Assembly (NCBI RefSeq): GCF_037943105.1
Contig: NZ_CP149803.1
Location: 2,522,001 to 2,586,000, forward strand
Direction of reading: 5' to 3'
DNA length: 64,000 nt
Source: Pseudomonas sp. TMP9
GTDB lineage: Bacteria; Pseudomonadota; Gammaproteobacteria; Pseudomonadales; Pseudomonadaceae
This document shows positions 32,656 through 42,556 of this stretch, piece by piece. The notes under the pieces are model-generated. The model made no database searches. It saw nothing but the letters and a program-made list of their open reading frames with translations, and was not told where the DNA came from. The translations under genes were made by a program, and so were the position numbers. Numbering within the stretch: the first letter of the stretch is position 1; every line of letters begins with the position of its first letter.

Positions 32656-32924
32656 CCCAAGCCACCGCCACCCCAACCGCCAAGGCCGTGCCCCAGCACG
32701 GCGGGCACCAATGCCAGCGCGGGGGCGTTAAAAAAAGTCTCTGCTGCGCAGCAGCAGGCATTCATGATCTTGACCTGCAAGCCACAAATGCCCTCGCATA
32801 CCCTACGACAGGCGTGCGCCCGGCGCGCAAACCGAGCACATCGCTCCGCTCCCAAGCCCGCCCGCACGCGCAGCCTGTCGTGGGGTATACGCACCGCTTA
32901 AGCATCAGCCGGAGGCGCGCATGA
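32652..32924 (+). CDS. Doubtful frame across a structured region before xis (90 aa)
   Basis: A 90-codon frame whose ATG overlaps the HD gene stop, but it runs over an 89-base inverted repeat and a minus-strand terminator-like hairpin. Composition (RARPHAQPVVGYTHRLS) looks like a frame over RNA structure. Kept with low confidence because of the ATGA coupling. Confidence 0.3.
   Translation: MTQATATPTAKAVPQHGGHQCQRGGVKKSLCCAAAGIHDLDLQATNALAYPTTGVRPARKPSTSLRSQARPHAQPVVGYTHRLSISRRRA
32730..32887 (-). ncRNA. Candidate minus-strand structured RNA before xis
   Basis: TACCCTACGACAGGC (32799-32813) and its near-perfect inverse (32873-32887) form a 15-bp stem with one mismatch around a loop rich in secondary pairs. 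Further along the minus strand, CTGCTGC/GCAGCAG (32741-32754) is followed by AGAC and seven T residues (32730-32736), a terminator shape. Such an RNA would be antisense to the rightward early transcript near xis-int. Confidence 0.4.
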
Positions 32925-33118
32925 GCACACCACGCTGGGTACTGATCCCTAAGGCCGCCGAGATGCTCGGCTACACCGTCAACGCTATCGAGCACAAAAC
33001 CAAAAGTGGCATGTGGGCACAAGGTCGCATCTGGCGCAAAGCCCGCGACGGGCGCGTATTCATCAATATCGAGGAGGTCGACAAGTGGGTCGAGAGCACG
33101 CCACAAGCAGCGGCCTAG
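32921..33118 (+). CDS. xis: Excisionase
   Basis: A 65-aa protein: WVLIPKAAEMLGYTVNAIEH then KSGMWAQGRIWRKARDGRVF, the pattern of small winged-helix excisionases found next to tyrosine integrases in Pseudomonas prophages. It overlaps the integrase start by 34 bases. Confidence 0.82.
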   Translation: MSTPRWVLIPKAAEMLGYTVNAIEHKTKSGMWAQGRIWRKARDGRVFINIEEVDKWVESTPQAAA

Positions 33119-34326
33119 AGGCCGAACTGGCAAAGCACACGGGCGTGGAGATCCACGGCAACAGCCTGCGCATCACATTCATGTGGCGCAGGCAACGTTA
33201 CCGCGAAACCCTCGGCCTGCCTGTCACTAAGGCCAACATCAAACACGCCGCCCAACTCAGGGCGGCGGTTCTTCATGACGTAAAAATGGGCAAGTTCGAT
33301 TATGCCCAGCACTTTCCAGACTCAAAAAACGCCAGCAACTACAGCAGCAACCGTGATGAGCGGTTGCACCTGCTGCTGGCCAGGTACAAACCGTTGAAGG
33401 CGGTGGACATCACCGAGCAAACAGAGAGTCGCTACAACGCCGCACTGGACATCTGCGTGGACTTGCTCGGCCGCGATCGCTTGGCCAGCATTCTGCTGCC
33501 CGAGGATGTGCAGCAGCTGCGCGTTGAGCTAATCGCCGGCCGCGCCACCTCAACCGTCAACCACTACCTGGCCACCCTGGCCGGCTTCCTCGCGTGGTGC
33601 GAGAACAACGGCTACTGCCGAGCCGGGGTTGCTGCGGCCTGCATTCGCTTTGAGATGACCGACCGCGACCCAGACCCACTCACCAAAGCCGAGCTGGAAC
33701 TGATGCTAACCAAGGGCTGCTTGCACCCCATGGACAGAGCAGCCATCACGCTGGCTGTGTACACCGGCCTGCGACCCGGCGAACTGTGCGCACTCGCGCG
33801 GGAAGATATCGACCTGCAGAAAGGCTTGCTCAACGTAAACAGGGCCATCACCAGCACGGGCACCTTCAAGCTGCCTAAGACTGGCAAGAAGCGCACAGTG
33901 CTATTGCTGCCGCCAGCCCTTGAAGCCTGCAAACAACTGCTGGCCATCGAGCACGGCCTGCCGCCTCAACCGCTCACCATCCAGCTGACCCGGCACGAAA
34001 CGCTAAAGGAGACAGTCACCCCACTGCTCTCCCCGCTCGTGCAGGCGCGCCGCAAGCAGATCAATAAGTGGTTCGTGCCAACCGCATGGAACACCAAGTG
34101 GAGCAACATCCAGCGCCGCTCCGGCATTCGCCCGCGCCGGCCATACCAAACCCGGCACACCTACGCCTGCTGGTGCCTGACAGCCCGTGGTAATCTTGCG
34201 TTCATCGCCAAGCAGATGGGTCACAAAGACTTCACCATGCTGGTCCAGGTGTACGCCAAATGGATGGACGACGAGTCCCCGAACGAGCTGCTACACATCT
34301 GGTCAGGCATGCAAAGCAGTAAGTGA
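33085..34326 (+). CDS. int: Tyrosine recombinase integrase
   Basis: A protein of 413 aa if it starts at the GTG that lies seven bases after AGGAGG inside xis. An N-terminal Arm-binding domain ([20 protein letters not shown]) is followed by the core-binding and catalytic domains. Catalytic residues: Arg in [12 protein letters not shown], His/Arg in [10 protein letters not shown], His in KQMGHKDF, Tyr in [10 protein letters not shown]. It integrates the prophage; its stop lies 56 bp upstream of mutS, so the right attachment site is very close. Confidence 0.9.
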   Translation: MGREHATSSGLEAELAKHTGVEIHGNSLRITFMWRRQRYRETLGLPVTKANIKHAAQLRAAVLHDVKMGKFDYAQHFPDSKNASNYSSNRDERLHLLLARYKPLKAVDITEQTESRYNAALDICVDLLGRDRLASILLPEDVQQLRVELIAGRATSTVNHYLATLAGFLAWCENNGYCRAGVAAACIRFEMTDRDPDPLTKAELELMLTKGCLHPMDRAAITLAVYTGLRPGELCALAREDIDLQKGLLNVNRAITSTGTFKLPKTGKKRTVLLLPPALEACKQLLAIEHGLPPQPLTIQLTRHETLKETVTPLLSPLVQARRKQINKWFVPTAWNTKWSNIQRRSGIRPRRPYQTRHTYACWCLTARGNLAFIAKQMGHKDFTMLVQVYAKWMDDESPNELLHIWSGMQSSK

Positions 34327-34382
34327 AATGCCCCAAATCTGCCCCACAAAATTTATCAAATATCTCTAAGCCCCTGATTAAT
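34327..34382. other. attR: Prophage right junction (attR region) upstream of mutS
   Basis: AT-rich 56 bases separate the integrase stop from the mutS ATG, including ATTTATCAAATATC. The phage end should be here or slightly inside mutS. The exact att core cannot be set without the left end, which is outside the window. Confidence 0.5.
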
Positions 34383-36956
34383 ATGGAAATTAAAGATTTA
34401 TCTAGTCATACCCCCATGATGCAGCAATATTGGCGGCTGAAAAATCAGCACCCCGATCAGCTGATGTTTTACCGCATGGGCGACTTCTACGAGATCTTCT
34501 ACGAGGACGCAAAAAAGGCCGCCAAATTACTGGACATCACCCTGACCGCCCGCGGCCAATCCGCCGGCCAGGCGATACCCATGTGTGGCATCCCTTACCA
34601 CTCACTGGAAGGCTATTTGGCTAAGCTGGTCAAACTCGGTGAATCGGTGGTGATCTGCGAGCAAGTCGGCGACCCGGCCACCAGTAAAGGTCCGGTGGAG
34701 CGCCAAGTGGTGCGCATTATCACCCCCGGCACCATCAGCGATGAGGCGCTACTCGATGAGCGCCGTGACAACTTGCTGGCGGCGGTTCTGGGGGATGAAC
34801 GATTGTTCGGCCTGTCCGTACTGGATATCACCAGCGGCCGTTTTAGCGTGCTGGAGATTAAAGGCTGGGAGAATCTACTGGCCGAGCTTGAACGCCTTAA
34901 TCCGGTTGAGCTGCTGATCCCCGATGACTGGCCGATGGGCTTACCTGCAGAGAAACGCCGCGGTGCAAAGCGTCGCGCGCCATGGGACTTTGAACGTGAC
35001 ACCGCCCATAAAAGCCTGTGCCAACAATTCGCCACCCAGGACCTCAAGGGCTTTGGCTGTGAAAACCTAACGCTGGCCATCGGCGCAGCCGGCTGCCTGC
35101 TGGCTTATGCCAAGGAAACCCAGCGCACCTCCCTGCCGCATTTGCGCAGTCTGCGCCATGAACGCTTGGACGATACGGTGATTCTCGACGGCGCCAGCCG
35201 GCGCAATCTTGAGCTGGACATCAACCTGGCAGGTGGGCGCGACAACACCCTGCAATCGGTGGTTGATCGCTGCCAAACCGCCATGGGCAGCCGCCTGCTC
35301 AGCCGCTGGCTAAATCGTCCCCTGCGTGATCGCAGCGTGCTGCAAGCGCGGCAAGAATCAATTACCTGTTTGCTGGAACGCTACCGCTTTGAAACCTTGC
35401 AGCCACAGCTCAAGGAAATCGGTGATCTGGAGCGAATTCTTGCGCGCATCGGCCTGCGTAACGCGCGCCCACGTGACTTAGCACGCCTACGTGATGCTCT
35501 CGCCGCGCTGCCTGAGTTGCAAATGGCAATGACCAACTTGCAAGCGCCGCATTTGGCCGAACTGGCGAATGAAGTCAGCACCTATCCAGAACTGGCTGAG
35601 CTACTGGCCCGCGCGATTAATGATAATCCGCCGGCGGTGATCCGCGATGGTGGCGTGCTGAAAACCGGTTATGACGCCGAGCTGGACGAACTGCAATCGC
35701 TTAGCGAAAACGCCGGCCAGTACCTGATGGACTTGGAAACTCGCGAAAAAGCTCGCACCGGCTTGGCCAACCTCAAGGTCGGCTACAACCGCGTACACGG
35801 CTACTTTATTGAGCTGCCGAGCAAACAGGCCGAATCCGCACCGGCTGACTATATCCGCCGTCAGACACTTAAGGGTGCAGAGCGTTTTATCACCCCCGAA
35901 CTCAAGGAGTTCGAAGACAAAGCACTGTCAGCCAAAAGCCGCGCCCTGGCACGCGAGAAGATGCTCTATGACGCCCTACTGGAACGGTTGATCAGCCACC
36001 TTGGCCCACTGCAAGACAGCGCCGCTGCGCTGGCCGAGCTGGACGTGCTGAGTAATCTGGCAGAGCGCGCGCTCAATCTAGACCTGAATTGCCCACGCTT
36101 TGTCGATGAGCCATGCATGCGCATCGATCAGGGCCGCCATCCGGTGGTCGAGCAAGTATTGACCACACCATTTGTGGCCAATGACCTGAATCTGGACGAT
36201 GACACGCGCATGCTGATCATCACCGGGCCAAACATGGGCGGTAAATCCACCTACATGCGTCAGACCGCGCTGATCGTGCTGCTGGCGCACATCGGCAGTT
36301 TCGTTCCGGCGAAAAGCTGCGAGCTGTCACTGGTTGATCGTATTTTCACCCGCATCGGCTCCAGCGATGACCTGGCCGGTGGCCGCTCAACCTTTATGGT
36401 GGAAATGAGCGAGACCGCTAACATTCTGCATAACGCCAGCGAACGCAGCTTAGTCTTGATGGATGAGGTGGGCCGAGGCACCAGCACCTTCGACGGCCTG
36501 TCGCTGGCCTGGGCCGCGGCCGAACAGCTGGCCAAGCTGCGCGCCTACACCCTGTTTGCCACTCACTATTTTGAACTGACCGTGCTGCCGGAAAGCCAGC
36601 CCATCGCGGCCAACGTGCACCTCAATGCCACCGAGCACAATGAGCGCATCGTCTTCCTCCACCACGTATTACCCGGCCCCGCGAGCCAGAGCTATGGCCT
36701 GGCCGTGGCGCAACTAGCGGGCGTGCCGAATGACGTTATCCTGCGCGCCCGTGAGCACTTGGCACGCTTGGAAACCAACAGCCTGCCCCATGAATTACCC
36801 GCCATAGAGCCAGGGCAGAAGGCCGCGCCTATGCAAAGCGATATGTTCGCCAGCCTGCCGCACCCGCTGCAGGAAGAATTGCGCAAGATCAATCCCGATG
36901 ATCTGACTCCGCGCAAAGCGCTGGAGCTGTTATATACATGGAAGACACGCTTCTAA
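34383..36956 (+). CDS. mutS: DNA mismatch repair protein MutS
   Basis: An 857-aa protein, with MutS landmarks: [16 protein letters not shown] (mismatch-contacting Phe-x-Glu), Walker [18 protein letters not shown], and [20 protein letters not shown]. The family N-terminus favours the start [17 protein letters not shown]; a GTG 20 codons upstream overlaps the integrase stop and would give a phage-encoded extension. No good SD or promoter is visible in the 56 bases before the ATG, so in this lysogen mutS probably depends on transcription coming from the prophage. Confidence 0.95.
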   Translation: MEIKDLSSHTPMMQQYWRLKNQHPDQLMFYRMGDFYEIFYEDAKKAAKLLDITLTARGQSAGQAIPMCGIPYHSLEGYLAKLVKLGESVVICEQVGDPATSKGPVERQVVRIITPGTISDEALLDERRDNLLAAVLGDERLFGLSVLDITSGRFSVLEIKGWENLLAELERLNPVELLIPDDWPMGLPAEKRRGAKRRAPWDFERDTAHKSLCQQFATQDLKGFGCENLTLAIGAAGCLLAYAKETQRTSLPHLRSLRHERLDDTVILDGASRRNLELDINLAGGRDNTLQSVVDRCQTAMGSRLLSRWLNRPLRDRSVLQARQESITCLLERYRFETLQPQLKEIGDLERILARIGLRNARPRDLARLRDALAALPELQMAMTNLQAPHLAELANEVSTYPELAELLARAINDNPPAVIRDGGVLKTGYDAELDELQSLSENAGQYLMDLETREKARTGLANLKVGYNRVHGYFIELPSKQAESAPADYIRRQTLKGAERFITPELKEFEDKALSAKSRALAREKMLYDALLERLISHLGPLQDSAAALAELDVLSNLAERALNLDLNCPRFVDEPCMRIDQGRHPVVEQVLTTPFVANDLNLDDDTRMLIITGPNMGGKSTYMRQTALIVLLAHIGSFVPAKSCELSLVDRIFTRIGSSDDLAGGRSTFMVEMSETANILHNASERSLVLMDEVGRGTSTFDGLSLAWAAAEQLAKLRAYTLFATHYFELTVLPESQPIAANVHLNATEHNERIVFLHHVLPGPASQSYGLAVAQLAGVPNDVILRAREHLARLETNSLPHELPAIEPGQKAAPMQSDMFASLPHPLQEELRKINPDDLTPRKALELLYTWKTRF

Positions 36957-36976
36957 CGCTATTGCGCACGAACTGT

Positions 36977-36982
36977 TAGAAT
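36977..36982 (+). promoter_or_regulatory. Possible -10 box of fdxA
   Basis: TAGAAT lies in the mutS-fdxA gap, about 113 bases before fdxA. No matching -35 box is clear. Confidence 0.25.
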
Positions 36983-37094
36983 CGCGCGCATTTTTACCAT
37001 TGCCCGACTTAACGCCTGAGCCGTGGCCAATACCACCAGCCTGCTAAAGCCCGCATAGAACGGTGCAGGCTGGCGCCCGAGGAGAGACTTAGAC

Positions 37095-37418
37095 ATGACC
37101 TTCGTCGTTACCGACAACTGCGTCAAATGCAAATACACCGACTGCGTAGAAGTCTGCCCGGTGGACTGCTTCTACGAAGGCCCGAACTTCTTGGTGATCC
37201 ACCCGGATGAGTGCATTGACTGCGCACTTTGCGAGCCTGAGTGCCCTGCACAAGCTATTTTCTCTGAAGATGAAGTGCCGGAAGATCAGCAGGAATACAC
37301 CGAACTGAACGCTGATTTAGCCGAAATATGGCCAAATATCACCGAGAAGAAAGAGTCCTTGCCGGACGCTGAAGAGTGGGACGGCGTGAAGGACAAGCTG
37401 CAGTACTTGGAGCGTTAG
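37095..37418 (+). CDS. fdxA: Ferredoxin FdxA (7Fe-8S)
   Basis: A 107-aa protein with cysteine blocks [17 protein letters not shown] and [17 protein letters not shown], giving one [3Fe-4S] and one [4Fe-4S] cluster as in Azotobacter FdI and Pseudomonas FdxA. GAGGAG lies upstream of the ATG. The neighbourhood mutS-fdxA-rpoS is the standard Pseudomonas one. Confidence 0.95.
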   Translation: MTFVVTDNCVKCKYTDCVEVCPVDCFYEGPNFLVIHPDECIDCALCEPECPAQAIFSEDEVPEDQQEYTELNADLAEIWPNITEKKESLPDAEEWDGVKDKLQYLER

Positions 37419-37443
37419 TCGCATCTTATTGCACTGCAACTAA

Positions 37444-37466
37444 AACCCGCCTTGCGCGGGTTTTTG
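37444..37466 (+). terminator. fdxA terminator
   Basis: AACCCGC / GCGGGTT stem followed by TTTTTG on the plus strand, 26 bases after the fdxA stop. Confidence 0.85.
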
Positions 37467-37479
37467 CTTTCTTACAGGC

Positions 37480-37615
37480 AAAAAAAGGGGCGGTATAAAC
37501 CGCCCACTCTTTTGTCCCTAGTCCCTGTATTTCCCAGCTCATCGTCCTGATGAATCGCGTCATGCGATGTCCAAGCTGTCTTCCTTGCAACCTGTGCTTG
37601 TCCGTCAGCACAGGT
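37480..37615 (-). ncRNA. rsmZ: RsmZ regulatory RNA (GacA-dependent)
   Basis: An RNA of about 136 nt on the minus strand, between fdxA and rpoS, the known place of rsmZ in Pseudomonas. It begins with a hairpin ACCTGTGCT / AGCACAGGT that shows GGA in its loop, has seven GGA motifs in all (including the hairpin TCATC-AGGAC-GATGA), and ends with GGGCGGT / ACCGCCC plus seven T residues. One hairpin (ATCGC-ATGAC-GCGAT) lacks GGA in its loop. The RNA binds RsmA/RsmE/CsrA proteins and relieves their translational repression. A -10-like TAGTAT ends at 37619. The start is estimated to a few bases. Confidence 0.88.
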
Positions 37616-37773
37616 GTAATACTAGCTATCTTTGCCCAGCCAACAAGCAGCTTAAGTACGACTTAACCCGCTCGACACACTCACTAGTTTTTAATATTTA
37701 TTATATAAATCAATAACTTAAATAAATTTATAGCGTTTCTCTCGTTCAATAATCACCAATCACTTACACAACG
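37616..37773 (-). promoter_or_regulatory. AT-rich linker of the rsmZ promoter
   Basis: This segment between the GacA box and the RNA start is very AT-rich (such as TTTATATAATAAATATTAAA). Such linkers are known for MvaT/H-NS-like and IHF binding at rsmZ promoters. Only composition is shown here. Confidence 0.55.
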
Positions 37774-37791
37774 TGTAAGCGATGGCTTACA
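37774..37791. promoter_or_regulatory. GacA upstream activating sequence
   Basis: TGTAAG-CGATGG-CTTACA is a perfect match to the TGTAAG-N6-CTTACA box that GacA binds upstream of rsmY/rsmZ genes. It lies about 160 bases before the estimated rsmZ start. Confidence 0.92.
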
Positions 37792-38095
37792 CGGGTACTC
37801 GCAAAAAGTTCGAGCCTTCCCAAATTATTCAGCTATTTCAGTAGAAGAGCGGTGGTGATCGGCACAGGCGCGGATCCGCGCTGGCGCCCGTTGATCACAA
37901 GGGTTTCGCGTTTTTGCCCACCTATCCTAATCGGTAGCGCCTTGTTCCCGATTATTGTTCATCGGCTCGCCGCTTCGCTCCACGCGTATTCTTCACACGC
38001 GGCCGCTCTTATGCAGTTGCGCTTCACTTCATGTGTCTGTGATCAGCCTAAGGCGGGACTTGCACCCACAAGATTGCACCCATACTGGGCGTCCC
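37792..38095. other. Intergenic stretch between rsmZ control region and rpoS terminator (no gene seen)
   Basis: About 300 bases without a supported gene. They include the perfect palindrome GCGCGGATCCGCGC (37868-37881) inside a larger loose inverted repeat (TGATC ... TTGATCA). A plus-strand frame of 100 codons crosses it but has no SD, and its composition is not that of a gene. It may be a remnant of a repeated or mobile sequence; I cannot identify it. Confidence 0.4.
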
Positions 38096-38097
38096 AG

Positions 38098-38121
38098 AAA
38101 AAACCCGGCAGATGCCGGGTT
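38098..38121 (-). terminator. rpoS terminator
   Basis: AACCCGGCATCTGCCGGGTT followed by TTTT on the minus strand, 19 bases after the rpoS stop. Confidence 0.85.
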
Positions 38122-38139
38122 GGGGTCGCGCAGCCGAGC

Positions 38140-39150
38140 TCACATAAACAGTGAGTCGCTCGACAGGCCATTCTTTTCCAATATCTCGCGCAAGCGCTTA
38201 AGGGCCTCGACTTGAATCTGTCGAACACGCTCGCGGGTCAGGCCAATTTCCTGACCCACCTCTTCCAACGTGCAGCTTTCATGGCCACGTAAGCCGAAGC
38301 GGCGAATCACCACCTCGCGCTGTTTATCGGTTAAGTCCGACAACCATTGGTCGATGCTTTGTGACAGGTCTTCATCCTGCAGTAACTCGCAAGGGTCAGT
38401 TGGACGATGGTCAGTCAGGGTATCCAGCAGGGTTTTATCAGAGTCCTGGCCTAGCGACACATCGACAGAAGAAACGCGCTCATTCAAACCGAGCATGCGC
38501 TTAACATCGCTCACCGGCTTTTCGAGTAGATTGGCAATTTCTTCCGCAGAAGGCTCGTGATCAAGTTTCTGCGTCAATTCACGGGCCGCACGCAGGTAGA
38601 CGTTAAGCTCCTTGACCACATGGATGGGTAAACGGATGGTCCGGGTTTGATTCATGATCGCCCGTTCGATGGTTTGACGAATCCACCACGTGGCGTAGGT
38701 GGAGAATCGAAAGCCACGCTCAGGATCGAACTTCTCTACCGCGCGTATCAGACCGAGGTTGCCTTCTTCAATCAGGTCCAGCAGCGACAAGCCGCGGTTG
38801 ACGTAACGACGGGCGATCTTTACCACCAGGCGCAAGTTGCTTTCGATCATGCGCTTGCGGCCAGCGGGATCACCCTTCTGCGCCAAGCGTGCGAAAAATA
38901 CTTCCTCTTCAGGCGTCAGTAATGGAGAAAATCCAATTTCGTTGAGGTACAGCTGAGTGGCGTCGAGCGCGCGGGTGTAGTCGATATATTTGTGTTGCTT
39001 GCTGCTAGACGCAGAAGCTTTGGATTTAGTGCGGGAGGTAGGCGATTGCGCTTCTTGGTCTGAATCATCGTCGAGGACAATTGCGGGCTCCATTAGGAGC
39101 ACTTCATCATCGACATCAAACTCCGGCGCTTCTTTTTTATTGAGAGCCAT
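38140..39150 (-). CDS. rpoS: RNA polymerase sigma factor RpoS
   Basis: A 336-aa protein with sigma-70 regions: [20 protein letters not shown] (1.2), [20 protein letters not shown] and [18 protein letters not shown] (2), [20 protein letters not shown] (3.2), and [20 protein letters not shown] (4.2). The start [15 protein letters not shown] is chosen by AGGA eight bases before it. It controls stationary-phase and stress genes. As in other Pseudomonas, its main promoter probably lies in nlpD. Confidence 0.95.
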   Translation of the reverse strand: MALNKKEAPEFDVDDEVLLMEPAIVLDDDSDQEAQSPTSRTKSKASASSSKQHKYIDYTRALDATQLYLNEIGFSPLLTPEEEVFFARLAQKGDPAGRKRMIESNLRLVVKIARRYVNRGLSLLDLIEEGNLGLIRAVEKFDPERGFRFSTYATWWIRQTIERAIMNQTRTIRLPIHVVKELNVYLRAARELTQKLDHEPSAEEIANLLEKPVSDVKRMLGLNERVSSVDVSLGQDSDKTLLDTLTDHRPTDPCELLQDEDLSQSIDQWLSDLTDKQREVVIRRFGLRGHESCTLEEVGQEIGLTRERVRQIQVEALKRLREILEKNGLSSDSLFM

Positions 39151-39252
39151 TTTTATTATTCCTTGCTGAGTTCGACAGCAACTCCAAGCGCACCAACTCC
39201 CTGGCTGCACCGGAGCCCGTTCTCCCACGTGTGGGGACAGGCCAGCGTAAGG

Positions 39253-40113
39253 TCAACGTTTAGGCAGGTATTGCAGTGGATCTACAGGTTTACCTTGGCG
39301 GCGCACTTCAAAGTGAAGCTTAACCCGGTCGGTCCCTGTGGACCCCATTTCGGCAATTTTCTGCCCGGCTTTGACCTTTTGCCCCTCCTGCACCAATAGC
39401 CTGCGGTTATGACCGTAGGCGCTTACGTAGGTATCGCTGTGTTTGATGATTACTAACTCGCCGTAGCCCCGTAAACCACTCCCGGCGTAGACAACTGAAC
39501 CATCAGACGCAGCTAAAACAGGCTGTCCCAAATCACCGGCTATATCAATGCCTTTATTCAAACTGCCGTTTGAGGAAAAACGCCCGATAACCGCGCCATT
39601 AGAGGGCCACAACCAGCCCGATGCAGAACGCTGCGTGGGCGGTAACGCAGTGATACTTGGCGCAGTTTTGACCGAGGCTGATGGCTGAGTTTGGATAGGC
39701 CTGGATTGAATTGGCACGCTCGGCCGGCTGGGCGGCGTCACAATCACCGGTGCAGTGGCCACGCTAGGCGGACGACTGGCAGGCTGACCGTCAAAACGAA
39801 TAATTTGCCCCACACGAATCAGGTAAGGCGGCGCAATACGATTACGCGCGGCCAGCGCCTTCCAATCCCAGCCGAAGCGAAAGGCAATGGAATATAAGGT
39901 ATCGCCGCGTTGTACTTGATATTGGCCATTGGTGACCGGCTGACGTAGCGACCCTTGGCCCGCTGCGCCATGAGTGCGATCAACCACCTTGACGCCACCC
40001 GCTGGCGGGCTCGCACAAGCACTTAATAACGCACCCAAGACCAGACCGCCCAACAGGTTAAGAGCGTTGCTGGCGTGCATTGGCAATTGAAAGGCTGTGA
40101 AACTCACCCGCAT
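39253..40113 (-). CDS. nlpD: Lipoprotein NlpD (amidase activator)
   Basis: A 286-aa lipoprotein with a signal ending in lipobox LLSAC, a LysM domain (YQVQRGDTLYSIAFRFGWDW), a proline/serine-rich linker, and a LytM/M23 domain (NKGIDIAGDLGQPVLAASDG, then STGTDRVKLHFEVRRQGKPV). The zinc-binding His residues are replaced, as usual for NlpD, which activates an amidase and is not itself a peptidase. GAGGGAG abuts the ATG, so a GTG two codons later is an alternative start. Confidence 0.92.
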   Translation of the reverse strand: MRVSFTAFQLPMHASNALNLLGGLVLGALLSACASPPAGGVKVVDRTHGAAGQGSLRQPVTNGQYQVQRGDTLYSIAFRFGWDWKALAARNRIAPPYLIRVGQIIRFDGQPASRPPSVATAPVIVTPPSRPSVPIQSRPIQTQPSASVKTAPSITALPPTQRSASGWLWPSNGAVIGRFSSNGSLNKGIDIAGDLGQPVLAASDGSVVYAGSGLRGYGELVIIKHSDTYVSAYGHNRRLLVQEGQKVKAGQKIAEMGSTGTDRVKLHFEVRRQGKPVDPLQYLPKR

Positions 40114-40163
40114 CTCCCTCAGGTAAAACTGGCTTCATCGTGCTGGCATGCATTGTGCCGCAA

Positions 40164-41102
40164 TTATGAGTTATCGCCAGCGCTTTGCGGGTTGCGCCCG
40201 GCTAACCATTCCAGGCCAAGTACTAGCATGACGCCGGTAATGGCTAACGTAACTGCCAAGAGCAACTGCGGGTCTTGGCCATTGATAGCGGCAAAATGCG
40301 AGGGCCAGAGGTTGGCTTGCAGCAGAGGCACGGGCTCGCCATGGCTATCGGTACGCCAGGTCAGGGTTTCTTTCCAGGGCCAAATCTTATTCAGCGAACC
40401 AATCATTAACCCGGTCAGAAATGCCAGCGTGAGGTCGCGCCAACGTGCTAGCAACCAACGCAGAATACCGGCAAAGCTGACGATGCCAACTAAGCAACCA
40501 CTGGCAAAAATCAACAAAACCGCAAGATCTAGGTTTTTTACCGCGGTCAGCACAACGCTGTACAAACCCAACAACACCAGAATAAAACTGCCAGAAATAC
40601 CCGGCAGAATCATCGCGCAAATAGCGATAGCGCCGGCAAAGAATAGGCTCAGTGGGTCTTGCCCCAACTGCAGGGGTGACGCCACGGTAATCCAGTAAGC
40701 GAATACCGCGCCCAGTCCCAAACTGAAAAACCGGGTCCAGTTCCACTGTCCGATTTCGCGGACAACTAAGTGCGTGGAGACCAAAATCAGGCCAAAGAAG
40801 AACGACCAAACCGGAATCGGCTGCTCAACCAACAAGTACGTTATGACGCGAGCGAGGCTTAGTACGCTGGTCAAAATGCCCAGCAGCAACACCAGCAAAA
40901 AAGTCGCATTAGCCGTCTTCCAAGCCTCGACGATGCGCCCGCGCAGTAACAGACCAAGGGCTAAAGGCACGCTGGCAATCGAGCGCAACAGTTCGTCATA
41001 AATCCCGGTAATAAAAGCCACGGTACCGCCCGATACGCCGGGCACCACGTCAGCAGCGCCCATGGCAATGCCTTTGGCGTAGAGCAGAAAATACTTCTTC
41101 AT
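40164..41102 (-). CDS. DUF368 membrane protein, undecaprenyl-phosphate transporter (PopT family)
   Basis: A 312-aa protein from the preferred ATG (MKKYFLLYAKG), with GGATGGA just before it; an ATG three codons upstream is possible. It has about eight to nine hydrophobic segments and the DUF368 signatures GIAMGAADVVPGVSGGTVAF and CAMILPGISGSFILVLLGLY, an inverted-repeat pair. DUF368 proteins have been reported to return C55-phosphate across the membrane. It is often found near pcm/surE in Pseudomonas. Confidence 0.85.
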   Translation of the reverse strand: MKKYFLLYAKGIAMGAADVVPGVSGGTVAFITGIYDELLRSIASVPLALGLLLRGRIVEAWKTANATFLLVLLLGILTSVLSLARVITYLLVEQPIPVWSFFFGLILVSTHLVVREIGQWNWTRFFSLGLGAVFAYWITVASPLQLGQDPLSLFFAGAIAICAMILPGISGSFILVLLGLYSVVLTAVKNLDLAVLLIFASGCLVGIVSFAGILRWLLARWRDLTLAFLTGLMIGSLNKIWPWKETLTWRTDSHGEPVPLLQANLWPSHFAAINGQDPQLLLAVTLAITGVMLVLGLEWLAGRNPQSAGDNS

Positions 41103-41129
41103 GGGGTCCATCCGTGAACGATCAGGCAA

Positions 41130-41765
41130 TCAGGCCAGCGGCCCATTGAGCAAGGGTACAAAGCGCACGGCATCGAGGACGTGCCGTGAGAATCCGTCTT
41201 CTTCACGAATAATCAGCAACAACTCCTGCACATCCCCTGCGCCAACCGGAATAACCAAGCGTCCGCCGGGAGCAAGCTGATCGAGCAAGGCCTGAGGCAC
41301 ATTGGCGGCTGCCGCCGTGACGATAATGCCGTTGTAAGGGCCGAGCGCATTCCAGCCTTCCCAGCCATCACCCCAACGGAACACCACATTGCGCAAATTC
41401 AGTTCGACCAGACGCTCCTTGGCTTTTTCTTGCAAATTCTGAATGCGCTCAACGCTGAATACACGCTCGACCAGCTGAGCCAGAATGGCCGTCTGGTAGC
41501 CAGAGCCGGTGCCAATTTCCAGCACCTTATCCAGCGGGCCGGCCGCCAGCAGTAATTCGCTCATGCGCGCCACCATATAAGGCTGCGAGATGGTTTGATT
41601 ACTACCGATCGGCAACGCGGTGTCTTCGTAAGCGCGGTGAGCCAGAGCCTCATCGACGAACAAATGACGTGGCGTACGACGAATGGTCTCCAGCACATGG
41701 GCGTTGGACAATCCCTCCTCGTAAAGCCGCTGAATCAGCCGCTCGCGGGTGCGCTGCGAGGTCAT
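41130..41765 (-). CDS. pcm: Protein-L-isoaspartate O-methyltransferase
   Basis: A 211-aa protein, the same length as in P. aeruginosa. The start [12 protein letters not shown] fits the family. SAM-binding motif [15 protein letters not shown] and the active region [19 protein letters not shown] are present. It repairs isoaspartate residues. It follows surE with a 41-base gap if this start is right; no strong SD precedes it. Confidence 0.93.
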   Translation of the reverse strand: MTSQRTRERLIQRLYEEGLSNAHVLETIRRTPRHLFVDEALAHRAYEDTALPIGSNQTISQPYMVARMSELLLAAGPLDKVLEIGTGSGYQTAILAQLVERVFSVERIQNLQEKAKERLVELNLRNVVFRWGDGWEGWNALGPYNGIIVTAAAANVPQALLDQLAPGGRLVIPVGAGDVQELLLIIREEDGFSRHVLDAVRFVPLLNGPLA

Positions 41766-41806
41766 GCCGATACCGCGATGCTGCAACTCGTCCTGCTCAC
41801 GGCGGA

Positions 41807-42556
41807 TCACAACAGCCCCTCCAGCCAAGGTTGTAGGCTGTTAAATCCGTCCATAAAGGTGCGGTCAAGTTGCAACGGCGTCACCGACACGTAGCCTTGC
41901 ATCACCGCATGGAAATCCGTGCCCGGCCCGCCATCTTCAGCATCACCGGCCACCGAAATCCAGTAACCCTCTTTACCGCGCGGGTTAACCACCTTCACCG
42001 GCGCCGCAGCCCGAGCACGATGGCCCAAGCGGGTCAGCTGAATGCCGCGAATGTGTTCCAACGGCAGATTGGGGATATTCACATTGAGTACGGTGCGCGG
42101 CGGCAGATTGAGCTGCTCATGCGCCTCAACCAACTTGCGGGCGAAATAGGCTGCGGTGGGCAGGTTATCCGGCAGGCGCGAAAGCAAGGAAAACGCGAAC
42201 GCCGGACGCGCCAGAAAACGTCCTTCTAGGGCCGCGGCGACGGTGCCGGAATACAGCACATCGTCGCCAAGGTTAGCGCCCAAATTAATCCCCGCCACCA
42301 CCAAATCCGCCACGTGCGGCAACAACCCATTCAGACCGAGGTGCACACAGTCGGTCGGCGTGCCGTTGAGGCTGATATAGCCATTGGGCAATGTGGTTGG
42401 GTGCAAGGGGCGGTCGAGGGTCAGCGAGCTGCTCGCGCCGCTTTTGTCCTGATCGGGGGCGATCACCCTGCACTCAGCATAATCGGCGAGCGCGGCATGC
42501 AACGCCGCCAACCCTGGCGCGCTAACGCCGTCATCATTAGAAATTAGAATACGCAT
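41807..42556 (-). CDS. surE: 5'/3'-nucleotidase SurE
   Basis: A 249-aa protein. [19 protein letters not shown] carries the metal-binding Asp-Asp, and [11 protein letters not shown] and [20 protein letters not shown] complete the SurE active site. It overlaps truD by 13 bases. It dephosphorylates nucleoside monophosphates in stationary phase and stress. Confidence 0.95.
   Translation of the reverse strand: MRILISNDDGVSAPGLAALHAALADYAECRVIAPDQDKSGASSSLTLDRPLHPTTLPNGYISLNGTPTDCVHLGLNGLLPHVADLVVAGINLGANLGDDVLYSGTVAAALEGRFLARPAFAFSLLSRLPDNLPTAAYFARKLVEAHEQLNLPPRTVLNVNIPNLPLEHIRGIQLTRLGHRARAAAPVKVVNPRGKEGYWISVAGDAEDGGPGTDFHAVMQGYVSVTPLQLDRTFMDGFNSLQPWLEGLL

Noticed and set aside
37426..37611. Minus frame of 61 codons over rsmZ
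   Set aside because: Covers the sRNA and its terminator; no RBS.
37792..38095. Integron attC-like site
   Set aside because: The GCCTAA-like and CGCTTCGCTCC pieces hinted at attC, but the paired boxes and a cassette are missing.
37852..38154. Plus frame of 100 codons between rsmZ and rpoS
   Set aside because: No SD and it runs through the rpoS terminator.
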